Both the position numbers and the translations under genes were made by a program. A DNA stretch of 11,699 nucleotides from Dialister sp. UBA734 (GTDB taxonomy: Bacteria; Bacillota; Negativicutes; Veillonellales; Dialisteraceae), in assembly GCA_002297935.1 (NCBI GenBank), contig DBLC01000061.1, positions 7,348 to 19,046 of the forward strand, in the 5' to 3' direction. This document shows positions 5,550-11,170 of this stretch, one piece after another. The notes below the pieces were generated by a model. It ran no database searches. It was given only the letters and a program-made list of their open reading frames with translations, and was not told the DNA's origin. Position 1 is the first letter of the stretch. Every line of letters begins with the position of its first letter.

Positions 5550-5636
5550 AAAGGACGACTTTTCATATAATAAAAATGGCTTTGGATAAAGCGTGGAACA
5601 ATGAAAAGAAGAAAAGGGGGTCCTTTTTATATTTTT
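5550..5636 (+). promoter_or_regulatory. long hairpin in the rpoD leader, possible attenuator
   Basis: Two nested arm pairs: AAAGGAC (5550-5556) with GTCCTTT (5620-5626), and CTTTTCAT (5559-5566) with ATGAAAAG (5601-5608). An internal loop lies on the 3' side. The outer 3' arm runs into a T-rich stretch (TTTTTATATTTTT, 5624-5636), the arrangement of an intrinsic terminator. It lies between promoter and ribosome site, so it could reduce read-through into rpoD. Confidence 0.4.
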
Positions 5637-5639
5637 AAG

Positions 5640-5653
5640 GCATGATATCATGC
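5640..5653. promoter_or_regulatory. perfect 14-base palindrome before the rpoD ribosome site
   Basis: GCATGATATCATGC is a perfect palindrome ending ten bases before the Shine-Dalgarno AGGAGGT (5664-5670). It could be a protein operator or a small mRNA hairpin; the partner is unknown. Confidence 0.4.
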
Positions 5654-5678
5654 GGGGTTTCTGAGGAGGTGTCCCTAT

Positions 5679-6878
5679 TTGGCAACTAAGGCAGCACAGC
5701 TGGCAGAGTGGCTAAAAGAACTGCAGGAGAAGGTCAATGCGGATGGGAATATTTCATATAATGAAATTCTGGCTTTCACTAAAGAGAAGAACCTGAATCA
5801 AAAACAGTTTGATGCCGTTTTGAGATATTTTAATGAGAAGGGCATTGACATCGTCTACGAGGAAGATGATGATGACGAGGAAGAACCGACCGATGCAGAT
5901 ATTGCAGCAGATGCGGGCGAGGATTTCTTGTCTGATGATATGCTTCTCGATGAGGATAAGGATGATTTAGACGAGGAGAAGGAATGGGAGGAAGACACCA
6001 GCGATGCGGATTATGCGGCTGCTGGCGGCGTGAGCGATCCAGTTCGTCTGTATCTTCGTGAATGTGGTTCCAATCCTCTTCTTTCGGCAGAGCAGGAGAT
6101 GAATCTGGCCAAGACTATCGAGCGGGGCAAGCAGAAGGATGCGACCCCTGAGGAGAAGGCGGCGGCTAGGGATGCGAAGAAGGAAATGGCTAACGCAAAT
6201 TTGCGTCTGGTGGTTTCTATCGCAAAGAAATATCCAGGTCGCGGGATGCCGTTCTTGGATTTGATTCAGGAAGGAAATATTGGTCTCTTGAAGGCGGTAG
6301 ATAAGTTTGATTATACCAAGGGGTATAAGTTCTCTACCTATGCGACTTGGTGGATTCGTCAGGCTATCACCCGTTCCATTGCGGACCAGGCCAGAACCAT
6401 TCGCGTACCGGTTCATATGGTGGAAACCATCAATAAGATGAATCGTGTGGGCCGTCGGTTCTTGCAAGAACATGGCCGGGAAGCCACCAATGAGGAATTG
6501 GCTAAGGAAATGGGAATCAATGTGGAGAAGATTCGGGAAGCGAAGAAAGCGGCCCAGGATCCGATTTCTTTGGAAACACCAATTGGGGAAAAGGAAGATT
6601 CTCATTTGGGTGATTTCATCGAGGACCAGAAGACTGCGTCTCCGGAAGATGAAGCAGCTGCGACCATGAGAAGGGAACAGGTTTACAAGATGCTGGATAC
6701 TCTGACAGAAAGAGAAAAAGGCGTCTTGGCTCTTCGCTTCGGTATGGACGATGGCACGCCTAGAACGCTGGAAGAAGTGGGCAAGCACTTCGGCGTTACC
6801 CGTGAACGTATTCGCCAGATCGAAGGAAAAGCGTTGAAGAAATTGAAAAAACAGGCCATGCCGATGCAGGGTTATTAA
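5679..6878 (+). CDS. rpoD: RNA polymerase primary sigma factor RpoD/SigA
   Basis: A 399-residue group 1 sigma factor that directs RNA polymerase to -35/-10 promoters. Region 1.1-like helical N-terminus (about 1-62), a very acidic linker (61-107, long Asp/Glu runs), region 1.2 from DPVRLYLRE (120-128), and region 2 with ANLRLVVSIAKKYPGRGM and FSTYATWWIRQAITRSIADQ (about 171-237), the core-binding and -10 recognition segment. Region 3 covers roughly 240-320. Region 4 has the helix-turn-helix TLEEVGKHFGVTRERIRQIE (363-382) for -35 recognition. Length is at the short end but normal for Firmicute SigA, with no large spacer between 1.2 and 2. The start is TTG at 5679 with AGGAGGT eight bases upstream; no ATG fits. 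In many Firmicutes rpoD follows dnaG; here it stands alone with its own promoter and terminator. Confidence 0.97.
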   Translation: MATKAAQLAEWLKELQEKVNADGNISYNEILAFTKEKNLNQKQFDAVLRYFNEKGIDIVYEEDDDDEEEPTDADIAADAGEDFLSDDMLLDEDKDDLDEEKEWEEDTSDADYAAAGGVSDPVRLYLRECGSNPLLSAEQEMNLAKTIERGKQKDATPEEKAAARDAKKEMANANLRLVVSIAKKYPGRGMPFLDLIQEGNIGLLKAVDKFDYTKGYKFSTYATWWIRQAITRSIADQARTIRVPVHMVETINKMNRVGRRFLQEHGREATNEELAKEMGINVEKIREAKKAAQDPISLETPIGEKEDSHLGDFIEDQKTASPEDEAAATMRREQVYKMLDTLTEREKGVLALRFGMDDGTPRTLEEVGKHFGVTRERIRQIEGKALKKLKKQAMPMQGY

Positions 6879-6884
6879 GGAAAT

Positions 6885-6930
6885 AAGCCGTTTCGGCTCC
6901 AGACAATGGAGCTGGGACGGCTTTTCTTTT
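6885..6930 (+). terminator. rpoD intrinsic terminator
   Basis: AAGCCGT (6885-6891) pairs with ACGGCTT (6917-6923), and GGCTCCA with TGGAGCT inside, separated by a small symmetric internal loop; loop GACAA. The T tail is TTTTCTTTT. It starts seven bases after the stop codon. Confidence 0.92.
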
Positions 6931-6933
6931 GAG

Positions 6934-7180
6934 TGCGTAATGCGAAGTGCGTAGTGCGTAATGGTGGCCGGCGAGCGCATTGAATTGCTCTTATGGGGCT
7001 ATAGAAATATATTACAGAGTTCGTTTCTATAGGCTCGCTGATCTTGCGATTGTTTAGCCGTTGGCAGTTTGCAGTAGGCGGTTTGTAAATACTGCCTATT
7101 TTATAAAGAGGGGGATTGGGGCGCTATATGAATTGATGCGCCCCTTCTACCATTACGCACTACGCACTTCGCATTACGCA
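6934..7180. mobile_element. 247-bp non-coding element with perfect 31-bp inverted ends (MITE-like)
   Basis: 6934-6964 and 7150-7180 are perfect inverted repeats over 31 bases, made of reiterated GCGTAATGC / GTGCGTAG words. The interior holds TGGCCGGCGAGCGC (6964-6977), GAATTGCTCTTA, CTATAGGCTCGC (7027-7038), and a hairpin GGGGCGC/GCGCCCC (7118-7124/7138-7144). The left ~105 bp recurs at 7736-7841. No transposase, no ORF and no obvious target-site duplication. It fills the rpoD-rplS spacer. It could be a non-autonomous element or a recombining extragenic repeat. Confidence 0.5.
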
Positions 7181-7212
7181 TTATAGAATCGATTTGTCTT
7201 TGAAAAATAATC

Positions 7213-7241
7213 TTGCATTTCCGGCTAAAGTGTGCTAATAT
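7213..7241 (+). promoter_or_regulatory. rplS promoter
   Basis: TTGCAT (7213-7218), 17-base spacer, TAATAT (7236-7241). Predicted start near 7248, giving a ~67-base leader. Confidence 0.7.
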
Positions 7242-7255
7242 TTTATCGTTAGTCT

Positions 7256-7293
7256 GAACAGTCCTCTGCCATATGCGATCGGCATGAATGTTC
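7256..7293 (+). promoter_or_regulatory. rplS leader hairpin (possible L19 leader)
   Basis: GAACA (7256-7260) pairs with TGTTC (7289-7293), and TGCC (7267-7270) with GGCA (7281-7284). It sits between promoter and ribosome site. L19 leader RNAs for autoregulation are described in low-GC Gram-positives; whether this one belongs to that family needs a covariance-model test. Confidence 0.4.
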
Positions 7294-7314
7294 TGTGAGA
7301 AGGAGGAAAAGATC

Positions 7315-7656
7315 GTGAATATTATTGAAACACTGGAAAATGAACAGCTGAGAAACGACATCCCTGAATTCCGTCCTGGAGACACTGTAAGAGTTCATGT
7401 TAAAGTCGTAGAAGGCAAGAACGAAAGAGTTCAGGTATTTGAAGGCGTCGTTATTGCAAGAAGAAACGCAGGCGTTAGAGAAACCTTCACCGTTCGTCGT
7501 ATTTCTTACGGCGTAGGCGTTGAAAGAACATTCCTCGTTCATTCCCCACGTCTGGAAAAGATTGAAGTGAAACGTCGCGGCATTGTTCGTCGTGCAAAAC
7601 TCTTCTATCTGCGTGGTCTGTCTGGCAAAGCAGCTAGAATTAAAGAAAGAAAATAA
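7315..7656 (+). CDS. rplS: 50S ribosomal protein L19
   Basis: A 113-residue large-subunit protein located at the 30S-50S interface. Family marks: N-terminal IIETLENEQLRNDIPEFRPGD, then VRVHVKVVEGKNERVQVFEG, VIARRNAGVRETFTVRRISYGVGVERTF, HSPRLEKIEVKRRGIVRRAKLFYLRGL and a basic tail ending KERK. Length is normal. The GTG at 7315 is chosen because AGGAGG (7301-7306) lies eight bases upstream and the N-terminus then matches the family. An in-frame ATG at 7288 would add nine residues and lies inside the leader hairpin. In most Firmicutes L19 is last in rpsP-rimM-trmD-rplS; here it is a single-gene unit with promoter, leader hairpin and terminator, which suggests relocation or operon break-up in this lineage. 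Confidence 0.97.
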   Translation: MNIIETLENEQLRNDIPEFRPGDTVRVHVKVVEGKNERVQVFEGVVIARRNAGVRETFTVRRISYGVGVERTFLVHSPRLEKIEVKRRGIVRRAKLFYLRGLSGKAARIKERK

Positions 7657-7672
7657 TTGGGATTGTCCCAAT

Positions 7673-7709
7673 AAAAAGCGGTGGCCGTTGGGCTGCCGCT
7701 TTTTATTTT
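7673..7709 (+). terminator. rplS intrinsic terminator
   Basis: AAAAAGCGG (7673-7681) pairs with CCGCTTTTT (7696-7704), continued by GCC/GGC with wobble pairs, then ATTTT. A second small hairpin TTGGGA-TTG-TCCCAA (7657-7671) precedes it. Confidence 0.92.
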
Positions 7710-7735
7710 GTGAGAAATGGGGCTTGTGGTTTTAA

Positions 7736-7841
7736 ATGCGTAATGCGTGGTGCGTAGCGCGTAATGATGGCCGGCGAGCGCGACGAATTGCTCTTACAGG
7801 GGTATTTTCATAGGACACCGAATTCCGCTCTATAGGCTCGC
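7736..7841. repeat. GGCCGGCGAGCGC repeat, copy 2
   Basis: Matches the left part of the 6934-7180 element: GCGTAATGCGTGGTGCG words, TGGCCGGCGAGCGC, GAATTGCTCTTA, and CTATAGGCTCGC (7830-7841). It lacks the right inverted end. GGCGAGC and GCTCGCC near its two ends are themselves inverted. It is followed by a perfect 11-base inverted repeat GCCATTAACAG/CTGTTAATGGC (7853-7863/7874-7884). Confidence 0.65.
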
Positions 7842-7883
7842 CGTTTTTGTAGGCCATTAACAGTGTCTGTATACTGTTAATGG

Positions 7884-7978
7884 CATAACCTTTTATAACC
7901 ATTTTACCCCCGAGACAAGCCGTATCTGTTATATGTTAGAAGAATTGATTCCGTAGAATAATAACCTTCCACCACTCC
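7884..7978. repeat. ATAACC-type repeat, copy C (right half)
   Basis: CATAACCTTTTATAACC, TTTTACCCC, TATGTTAGAAGAA and CCGTAGAATAATAACCTTCC are nearly identical to copy B (5341-5434). It is followed by CACCACTCCC and a 58-base tract (7985-8042) of GTCACCAGTCACTAG words. Confidence 0.7.
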
Positions 7979-8085
7979 CAATCCCTAGGGCCTAGCTACT
8001 AATCCCAGTCACCAGTCACCAGTCACTAGTCACTAGTCACCTGTTATCTATCTAACAAATACATCATCCATTGCATTTCGTGTAT

Positions 8086-8114
8086 TTCGCAATGGCCTAC
8101 AAATGTGATACAAT
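8086..8114 (+). promoter_or_regulatory. candidate promoter of the secreted-protein gene
   Basis: TTCGCA (8086-8091), 17-base spacer, TACAAT (8109-8114). The -35 is weak. The leader would be about 78 bases. Confidence 0.45.
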
Positions 8115-8148
8115 AAACAATAGTGCAGAAGAGGGAATTTTTATACAT

Positions 8149-8180
8149 TATGGAAATGATGATTGAATCTGATTTCCATA
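8149..8180 (+). promoter_or_regulatory. leader hairpin just before the ribosome site
   Basis: TATGGAAAT (8149-8157) and ATTTCCATA (8172-8180) are perfect nine-base arms with a 14-base loop. The 3' arm ends two bases before the Shine-Dalgarno AGGAAGTGAG. It could influence translation initiation. Confidence 0.45.
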
Positions 8181-8198
8181 CAGGAAGTGAGTCACACT

Positions 8199-8600
8199 AT
8201 GAAGAAGAAATATATCGCCATGGCGTTCTTGCTGTCCCTTGGTCTGTCAATGACAGCTGCAGCCAATGATATCCGTCATGTATTTGTGGTGGATGATATG
8301 ACATTGGAAGTAGAAATGAAGGAGCCTTTGACCGAGGAGGAACTTCATCCGACCAATTTGGCATCCGATGGGTACCAGTCTCCTTTTGCGGTCAATGAGG
8401 GGGTTCAGGTCATTGGCCTTCCGGTGCCGCAGAAGTCCGATGGATTCCATGACAATATTTACCGTATCCCTGTGAGCGGCATGGACCCGGGGCCGATTTA
8501 CCAGATTTCCTACCAAGGAAAAAAGCCAAAGACCTTCAAGGTTTATCGCGGAAGAGAACAAACCGATCGGTATAGAGACCGGTATGGGAGTTATTTCTAA
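8199..8600 (+). CDS. small secreted protein, single Ig-like beta domain, function unknown
   Basis: A 133-residue exported protein. MKKKYIAMAFLLSLGLSMTAAAND shows a basic start, a hydrophobic core and a likely signal peptidase I site after Ala22-24. The mature ~110 residues read as alternating beta strands. The pattern (D)DMTLEVEMKEPLTEEELHPTN, GVQVIGLPVP, YRIPVSGMDPGPIYQISYQGK resembles bacterial Ig-like/SbsA-type modules ('variable-x-V-x-F-x-x-P-L ... GL-x-PG-x-x-Y-x-L'), but I do not recognise a named family. The C-terminus is Arg/Tyr-rich (YRGREQTDRYRDRYGSYF). No cysteine in the mature part, no anchor, no LPXTG, no SLH. The ATG at 8199 is chosen for the signal peptide and the AGGAAG upstream; a longer in-frame start at 8163 lies within the leader hairpin region. 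It is monocistronic; the next gene is 229 bases away. Likely periplasmic. Confidence 0.75.
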   Translation: MKKKYIAMAFLLSLGLSMTAAANDIRHVFVVDDMTLEVEMKEPLTEEELHPTNLASDGYQSPFAVNEGVQVIGLPVPQKSDGFHDNIYRIPVSGMDPGPIYQISYQGKKPKTFKVYRGREQTDRYRDRYGSYF

Positions 8601-8617
8601 AGGGGATTATCCGACTT

Positions 8618-8784
8618 TTTCATTATTTCTAACAATGGGTGAACTCCGCCTGACACAAGGTTAAAAGGGTTAAAAAGGTTATTGGATTTACGATAGTATC
8701 ATAACCATGTATAACTTTTTTAACCTGTACCAAGCGGTATATGTCATGTGTGAGAAAAGCGAAGGCAGTAGAATAATAACCTTT
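8618..8784. repeat. ATAACC-type repeat, copy D
   Basis: Full-length partner of copy A (741-907): GACACAAGG, AAGGTTATTGG, TTTACGATA, CATAACCATGTATAAC, GTATATG and GCAGTAGAATAATAACC in the same order. It fills the spacer between the secreted-protein gene and trmL; no separate terminator is evident there. Confidence 0.7.
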
Positions 8785-8828
8785 TAGATAATGTAGTAAT
8801 TGAGATAGAAAATAAAGGATAAAGAGAT

Positions 8829-9335
8829 ATGCATATAGTTTTAGTCGAGCCGGAGATTCCGGGAAATACGGGGAATATTTCCCGTCTGTGTGCGGCGGAG
8901 CATTTGACGCTACACCTGGTGGAACCTTTGGGCTTTTCTATCGATGACAAGCATTTGAAGCGGGCCGGATTGGATTACTGGGACCTGTTGGAGGTCCATG
9001 TACACCCCAATTTCGAATCTGTGAAGAAAATGCTGGCGGGGCATCATTTTTATTACAATACCACCAAGGCCGTCAAGTCCTATACGGATATTTCCTATAA
9101 AGAAGACGACGTCCTTGTTTTTGGTAAGGAGACGAAGGGGCTGCCGGAGGAGTTACTTCTGGAACATGAAGAGGATTGCATCCGCATTCCCATGATTGAA
9201 GAAGCCCGTTCCCTGAATTTGTCCAATGCGGTGGCCATTGTGGCACTAGAAGCATTGCGGCAGACCGGTTTCCCTCACTTGCTGAAGGAAAGCGGCCGTT
9301 TGTTTAAAGGAGGCAATAGTCATGAATACTTATGA
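8829..9335 (+). CDS. trmL: tRNA (cytidine/uridine-34 2'-O)-methyltransferase TrmL (YibK)
   Basis: A 168-residue SPOUT methyltransferase that uses S-adenosylmethionine to methylate the ribose of wobble position 34 in tRNA-Leu isoacceptors (known from E. coli TrmL). Motifs in order: VEPEIPGNTGNISRLCAA (6-23), the first SPOUT motif with the conserved Asn and Arg; FGKETKGLPEEL (98-109), part of the knotted SAM site; IPMIEEARSLNLSNAVAIVAL (120-140), the third motif with conserved Ser/Asn. Length is close to E. coli TrmL (157). ATG at 8829 with only a modest AGGA upstream. First gene of a three-gene operon: its last 14 bases overlap the next gene, whose ribosome site lies inside trmL. The call is firm at family level. 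Confidence 0.93.
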   Translation: MHIVLVEPEIPGNTGNISRLCAAEHLTLHLVEPLGFSIDDKHLKRAGLDYWDLLEVHVHPNFESVKKMLAGHHFYYNTTKAVKSYTDISYKEDDVLVFGKETKGLPEELLLEHEEDCIRIPMIEEARSLNLSNAVAIVALEALRQTGFPHLLKESGRLFKGGNSHEYL

Positions 9336-9678
9336 TGCAGCCTATGACTTGGCGAGAGCAATCAAAGAGAGCGATGAAATGAAGCGCCTCACAGCGGCTG
9401 CCGAAAAAGTCAAGGGAGACGCAGACGCCAAGAAAATGGTGAAAGAGTATATTATGGCCCAGATGCAGGCTGATTATGCGAAACTCGCCGGTCAGAAAGA
9501 AGACGAAAAGACCTATCAGCACCTGCAGGAATTGGCCGTACTGGTCAGCAATAACAGCAATGCCCAGGAATACCTGCAGGCTTTTATTCGCTGGAATCAA
9601 GTGGCTGCGGATTTGCAGAAGATCGTATCTGATGCAATGGCGCAGGGTATGGATGTATTGGAATTGAACAACAAATGA
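9322..9678 (+). CDS. YlbF/YmcA-family protein
   Basis: A 118-residue all-helical cytosolic protein of the YlbF/YmcA/YheA group (DUF964). In B. subtilis YlbF and YmcA are subunits of the Y-complex that works with RNase Y in mRNA maturation and in development; YheA has no settled role. Seen here: N-terminal TYDAAYDLARAIKESDEMKRL, a helix with many Ala/Lys/Asp, and a conserved-looking ALVSNNSNAQEYLQAF...WNQVAADLQKIVSDAMAQG in the second half. It lacks the Cys-rich tail of YlbF/YmcA that holds Fe-S clusters, so it is more YheA-like. AAAGGAGG (9306-9313) eight bases before the ATG lies in the trmL end. Its stop overlaps the murB start by four bases, so translation is coupled on both sides. Confidence 0.85.
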   Translation: MNTYDAAYDLARAIKESDEMKRLTAAAEKVKGDADAKKMVKEYIMAQMQADYAKLAGQKEDEKTYQHLQELAVLVSNNSNAQEYLQAFIRWNQVAADLQKIVSDAMAQGMDVLELNNK

Positions 9679-10601
9679 CAGATTGGAAAGCATTTTTTGA
9701 AGGAATTCTCACCGAAAGAGAAATCAAAGTGGACGAACCGATGAGCCGCCACACCACCTATGGGATTGGCGGACCGGCCGATGTGTTTGTGATGCCCCAG
9801 ACCGAAGAACAGCTCATGCAGATTCTTCAGAAAGCTCACAAAGAAAATATCCCAGTCACCGTAGTAGGCGGCGGTTCCAACTGCCTGGTCAGCGACAAAG
9901 GCATCCGGGGCATCACCATTTGCATGAACCGGATGAAACAGGAAATGACTTGCGAAGACACCTGGATCACCGCTACCGGCGGTACCGGCACTGGCACTGT
10001 GTCTCGTTTTGCAGAAAAGAACGGGCTCAAAGGCTTCGAATGGGCCGTCGGCATTCCTGGTACCGTTTGCGGCGCTGTTTTCATGAACGCCAACGGCTAT
10101 GGCAGTCAGATGAAACAGGTCGTAGAAGAAGTCTACGCCATCACCCGCGACGGCAGCGAAAAGAAAACCTATGGCTGGGACGATATCCACTATGGCGACT
10201 CTGACAGCGTCTTCATGCACAATGGAGACATCATTGTCGGTGTGAAACTCCATCTGTCTAAAGGAAATCCGGAAGATATCAAAAGAAATATGACAGAACA
10301 CCAGATTTCCAGAAGAACCAAGCAGCCATTGGAAAAAAGAAGTGCCGGTACCATGTATCTCCGTCCACCGGGATACCACGTAGGCCCTATGATCAAAGAA
10401 TGCGGCCTCATCGGCTTCTCCATCGGCGATGCCCAGGTATCCACCAAGCATCCAGACTTCGTGGTCAACAACGGCCACGCTTCCTGCCAGGAAATCCTGG
10501 ACGTACTGCACGAAGTGCAGAAACGGGTCATGGATAAATTCCACGTCCACGTACCCCTGGACGTTCGCATCATCGGCGAAGGGGTTAAACAAGAACGGTA
10601 A
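9675..10601 (+). CDS. murB: UDP-N-acetylenolpyruvoylglucosamine reductase MurB, with altered active-site motifs
   Basis: A 308-residue FAD flavoenzyme of peptidoglycan precursor synthesis, reducing UDP-GlcNAc-enolpyruvate to UDP-MurNAc with NADPH. FAD-binding motifs: HTTYGIGGPADVF (26-38), VVGGGSNCLVSDKGIRG (63-79), GIPGTVCGAVFMNANGYG (126-143). C-terminal domain: RSAGTMYLRPPGY (222-234), IGDAQVSTKHPDFVVNNG (250-267) and the expected catalytic Glu302 in RIIGEG. Size and order fit type II MurB. Departures from the family as I know it: Thr226 where the proton-donating Ser (rarely Cys) is expected in RSAGS; YGDS (173-176) instead of YRxS; GTVCG for GTVGG; NANGYG for NAGAYG; Pro238 where a Lys is usual (G-K-L-I). 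The ATG overlaps the preceding stop (ATGA), without its own clear ribosome site. Fold call is firm; normal activity is less sure, and a paralogue is possible. Confidence 0.88.
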   Translation: MTDWKAFFEGILTEREIKVDEPMSRHTTYGIGGPADVFVMPQTEEQLMQILQKAHKENIPVTVVGGGSNCLVSDKGIRGITICMNRMKQEMTCEDTWITATGGTGTGTVSRFAEKNGLKGFEWAVGIPGTVCGAVFMNANGYGSQMKQVVEEVYAITRDGSEKKTYGWDDIHYGDSDSVFMHNGDIIVGVKLHLSKGNPEDIKRNMTEHQISRRTKQPLEKRSAGTMYLRPPGYHVGPMIKECGLIGFSIGDAQVSTKHPDFVVNNGHASCQEILDVLHEVQKRVMDKFHVHVPLDVRIIGEGVKQER

Positions 10602-10629
10602 TAAAGTGACTGGTAGACTGGTGACTAGT

Positions 10630-10668
10630 AAAAACGCTATGCTCTCATGGAGAGTATGGCGTTTTTTT
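10630..10668 (+). terminator. intrinsic terminator of the trmL-murB operon
   Basis: AAAAACGCTATGCTCTC (10630-10646) pairs with GAGAGTATGGCGTTTTT (10650-10666): 17 pairs with two G-U, three-base loop, seven T. A GTGACTGGTAGACTGG word tract separates it from the murB stop. Confidence 0.93.
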
Positions 10669-10760
10669 GGTTAGGAGTGACAGTAGCGACAATGGGACAG
10701 GCGGTAGCCCTCTTAATGCTGTTTAAAGTAAGCGAAATCTGCGATGATTTCTTTTGTATA

Positions 10761-10838
10761 AAAGGTTCTAAGGGTGCTAAAGGTTCTCAAGGTTCCCCGA
10801 ATGTGCATCTATCCGATTTCGTCATTTCGACCGGTCGT
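10761..10838. repeat. GGTTCTAAGGG repeat, copy 1
   Basis: AAGGTTCTAAGGGTGCTAA, AGGTTCTCAAGGTTCC, GAATGTGCATCTATCCGA, CGTCATTTCG, CGGTCG. It is a direct match to 11061-11148. In one frame the GGT-TCT-AAG words spell a collagen-like GSKGAKGSQGS stretch, which is probably accidental. Confidence 0.65.
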
Positions 10839-11060
10839 ATTCGTGCTTAATAAGGTAGAAGTAATGAAACGGGATGTGTAGGAGAGTGGAGAAATCTCGC
10901 AGCACTAGCGGGAAGGGCTATCTGTTTCGAATCATCAAGGCACCCGCGTAAGCCTCCTTTCACTGAAAGGGGGGCAGGGGGGGATAGCTCGCACTAGCGG
11001 AATGAAATGATTTTGGTGATATTCAGTATAGGCGCCCAGAAATAGCGGTTATAGGTTGCA

Positions 11061-11170
11061 CAAGGTTCTAAGGGTTCTGAAGGTTCTCATGGTTCCTTGA
11101 ATGTACATCTATCCGAATCCGTCATTTCGCACAAATTCCGTCGGTCGAAATGACGCTATAGATGATACCG
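11061..11170. repeat. GGTTCTAAGGG repeat, copy 2, with CGTCATTTCG hairpin
   Basis: Same blocks as copy 1, extended by 10-base inverted arms CGTCATTTCG (11120-11129) and CGAAATGACG (11146-11155). The tail matches 5231-5270. The stretch 10670-11620 holds no gene I can support. Besides these repeats it has two TCGCANCACTAGCGG words (10896, 10990), a CCGTTAAC...GTTAACGG near-palindrome (11218-11241) and inverted arms GAAATCATC/GATGATTTC (11342-11350/11380-11388). Confidence 0.65.

Noticed and set aside
5967..6980. 337-residue minus-strand ORF antisense to rpoD
   Set aside because: Shadow of rpoD, starting in the inverted-repeat element; no ribosome site or family.
6934..7180. CRISPR-like repeats from the reiterated GCGTAATGC words
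   Set aside because: The words are short, irregular and inverted with respect to each other, without constant spacers; no cas gene is present.
9597..10592. 331-residue minus-strand ORF antisense to murB
   Set aside because: Shadow of the murB reading frame; composition is atypical (Phe/His/Asp-rich) and no motif is seen.
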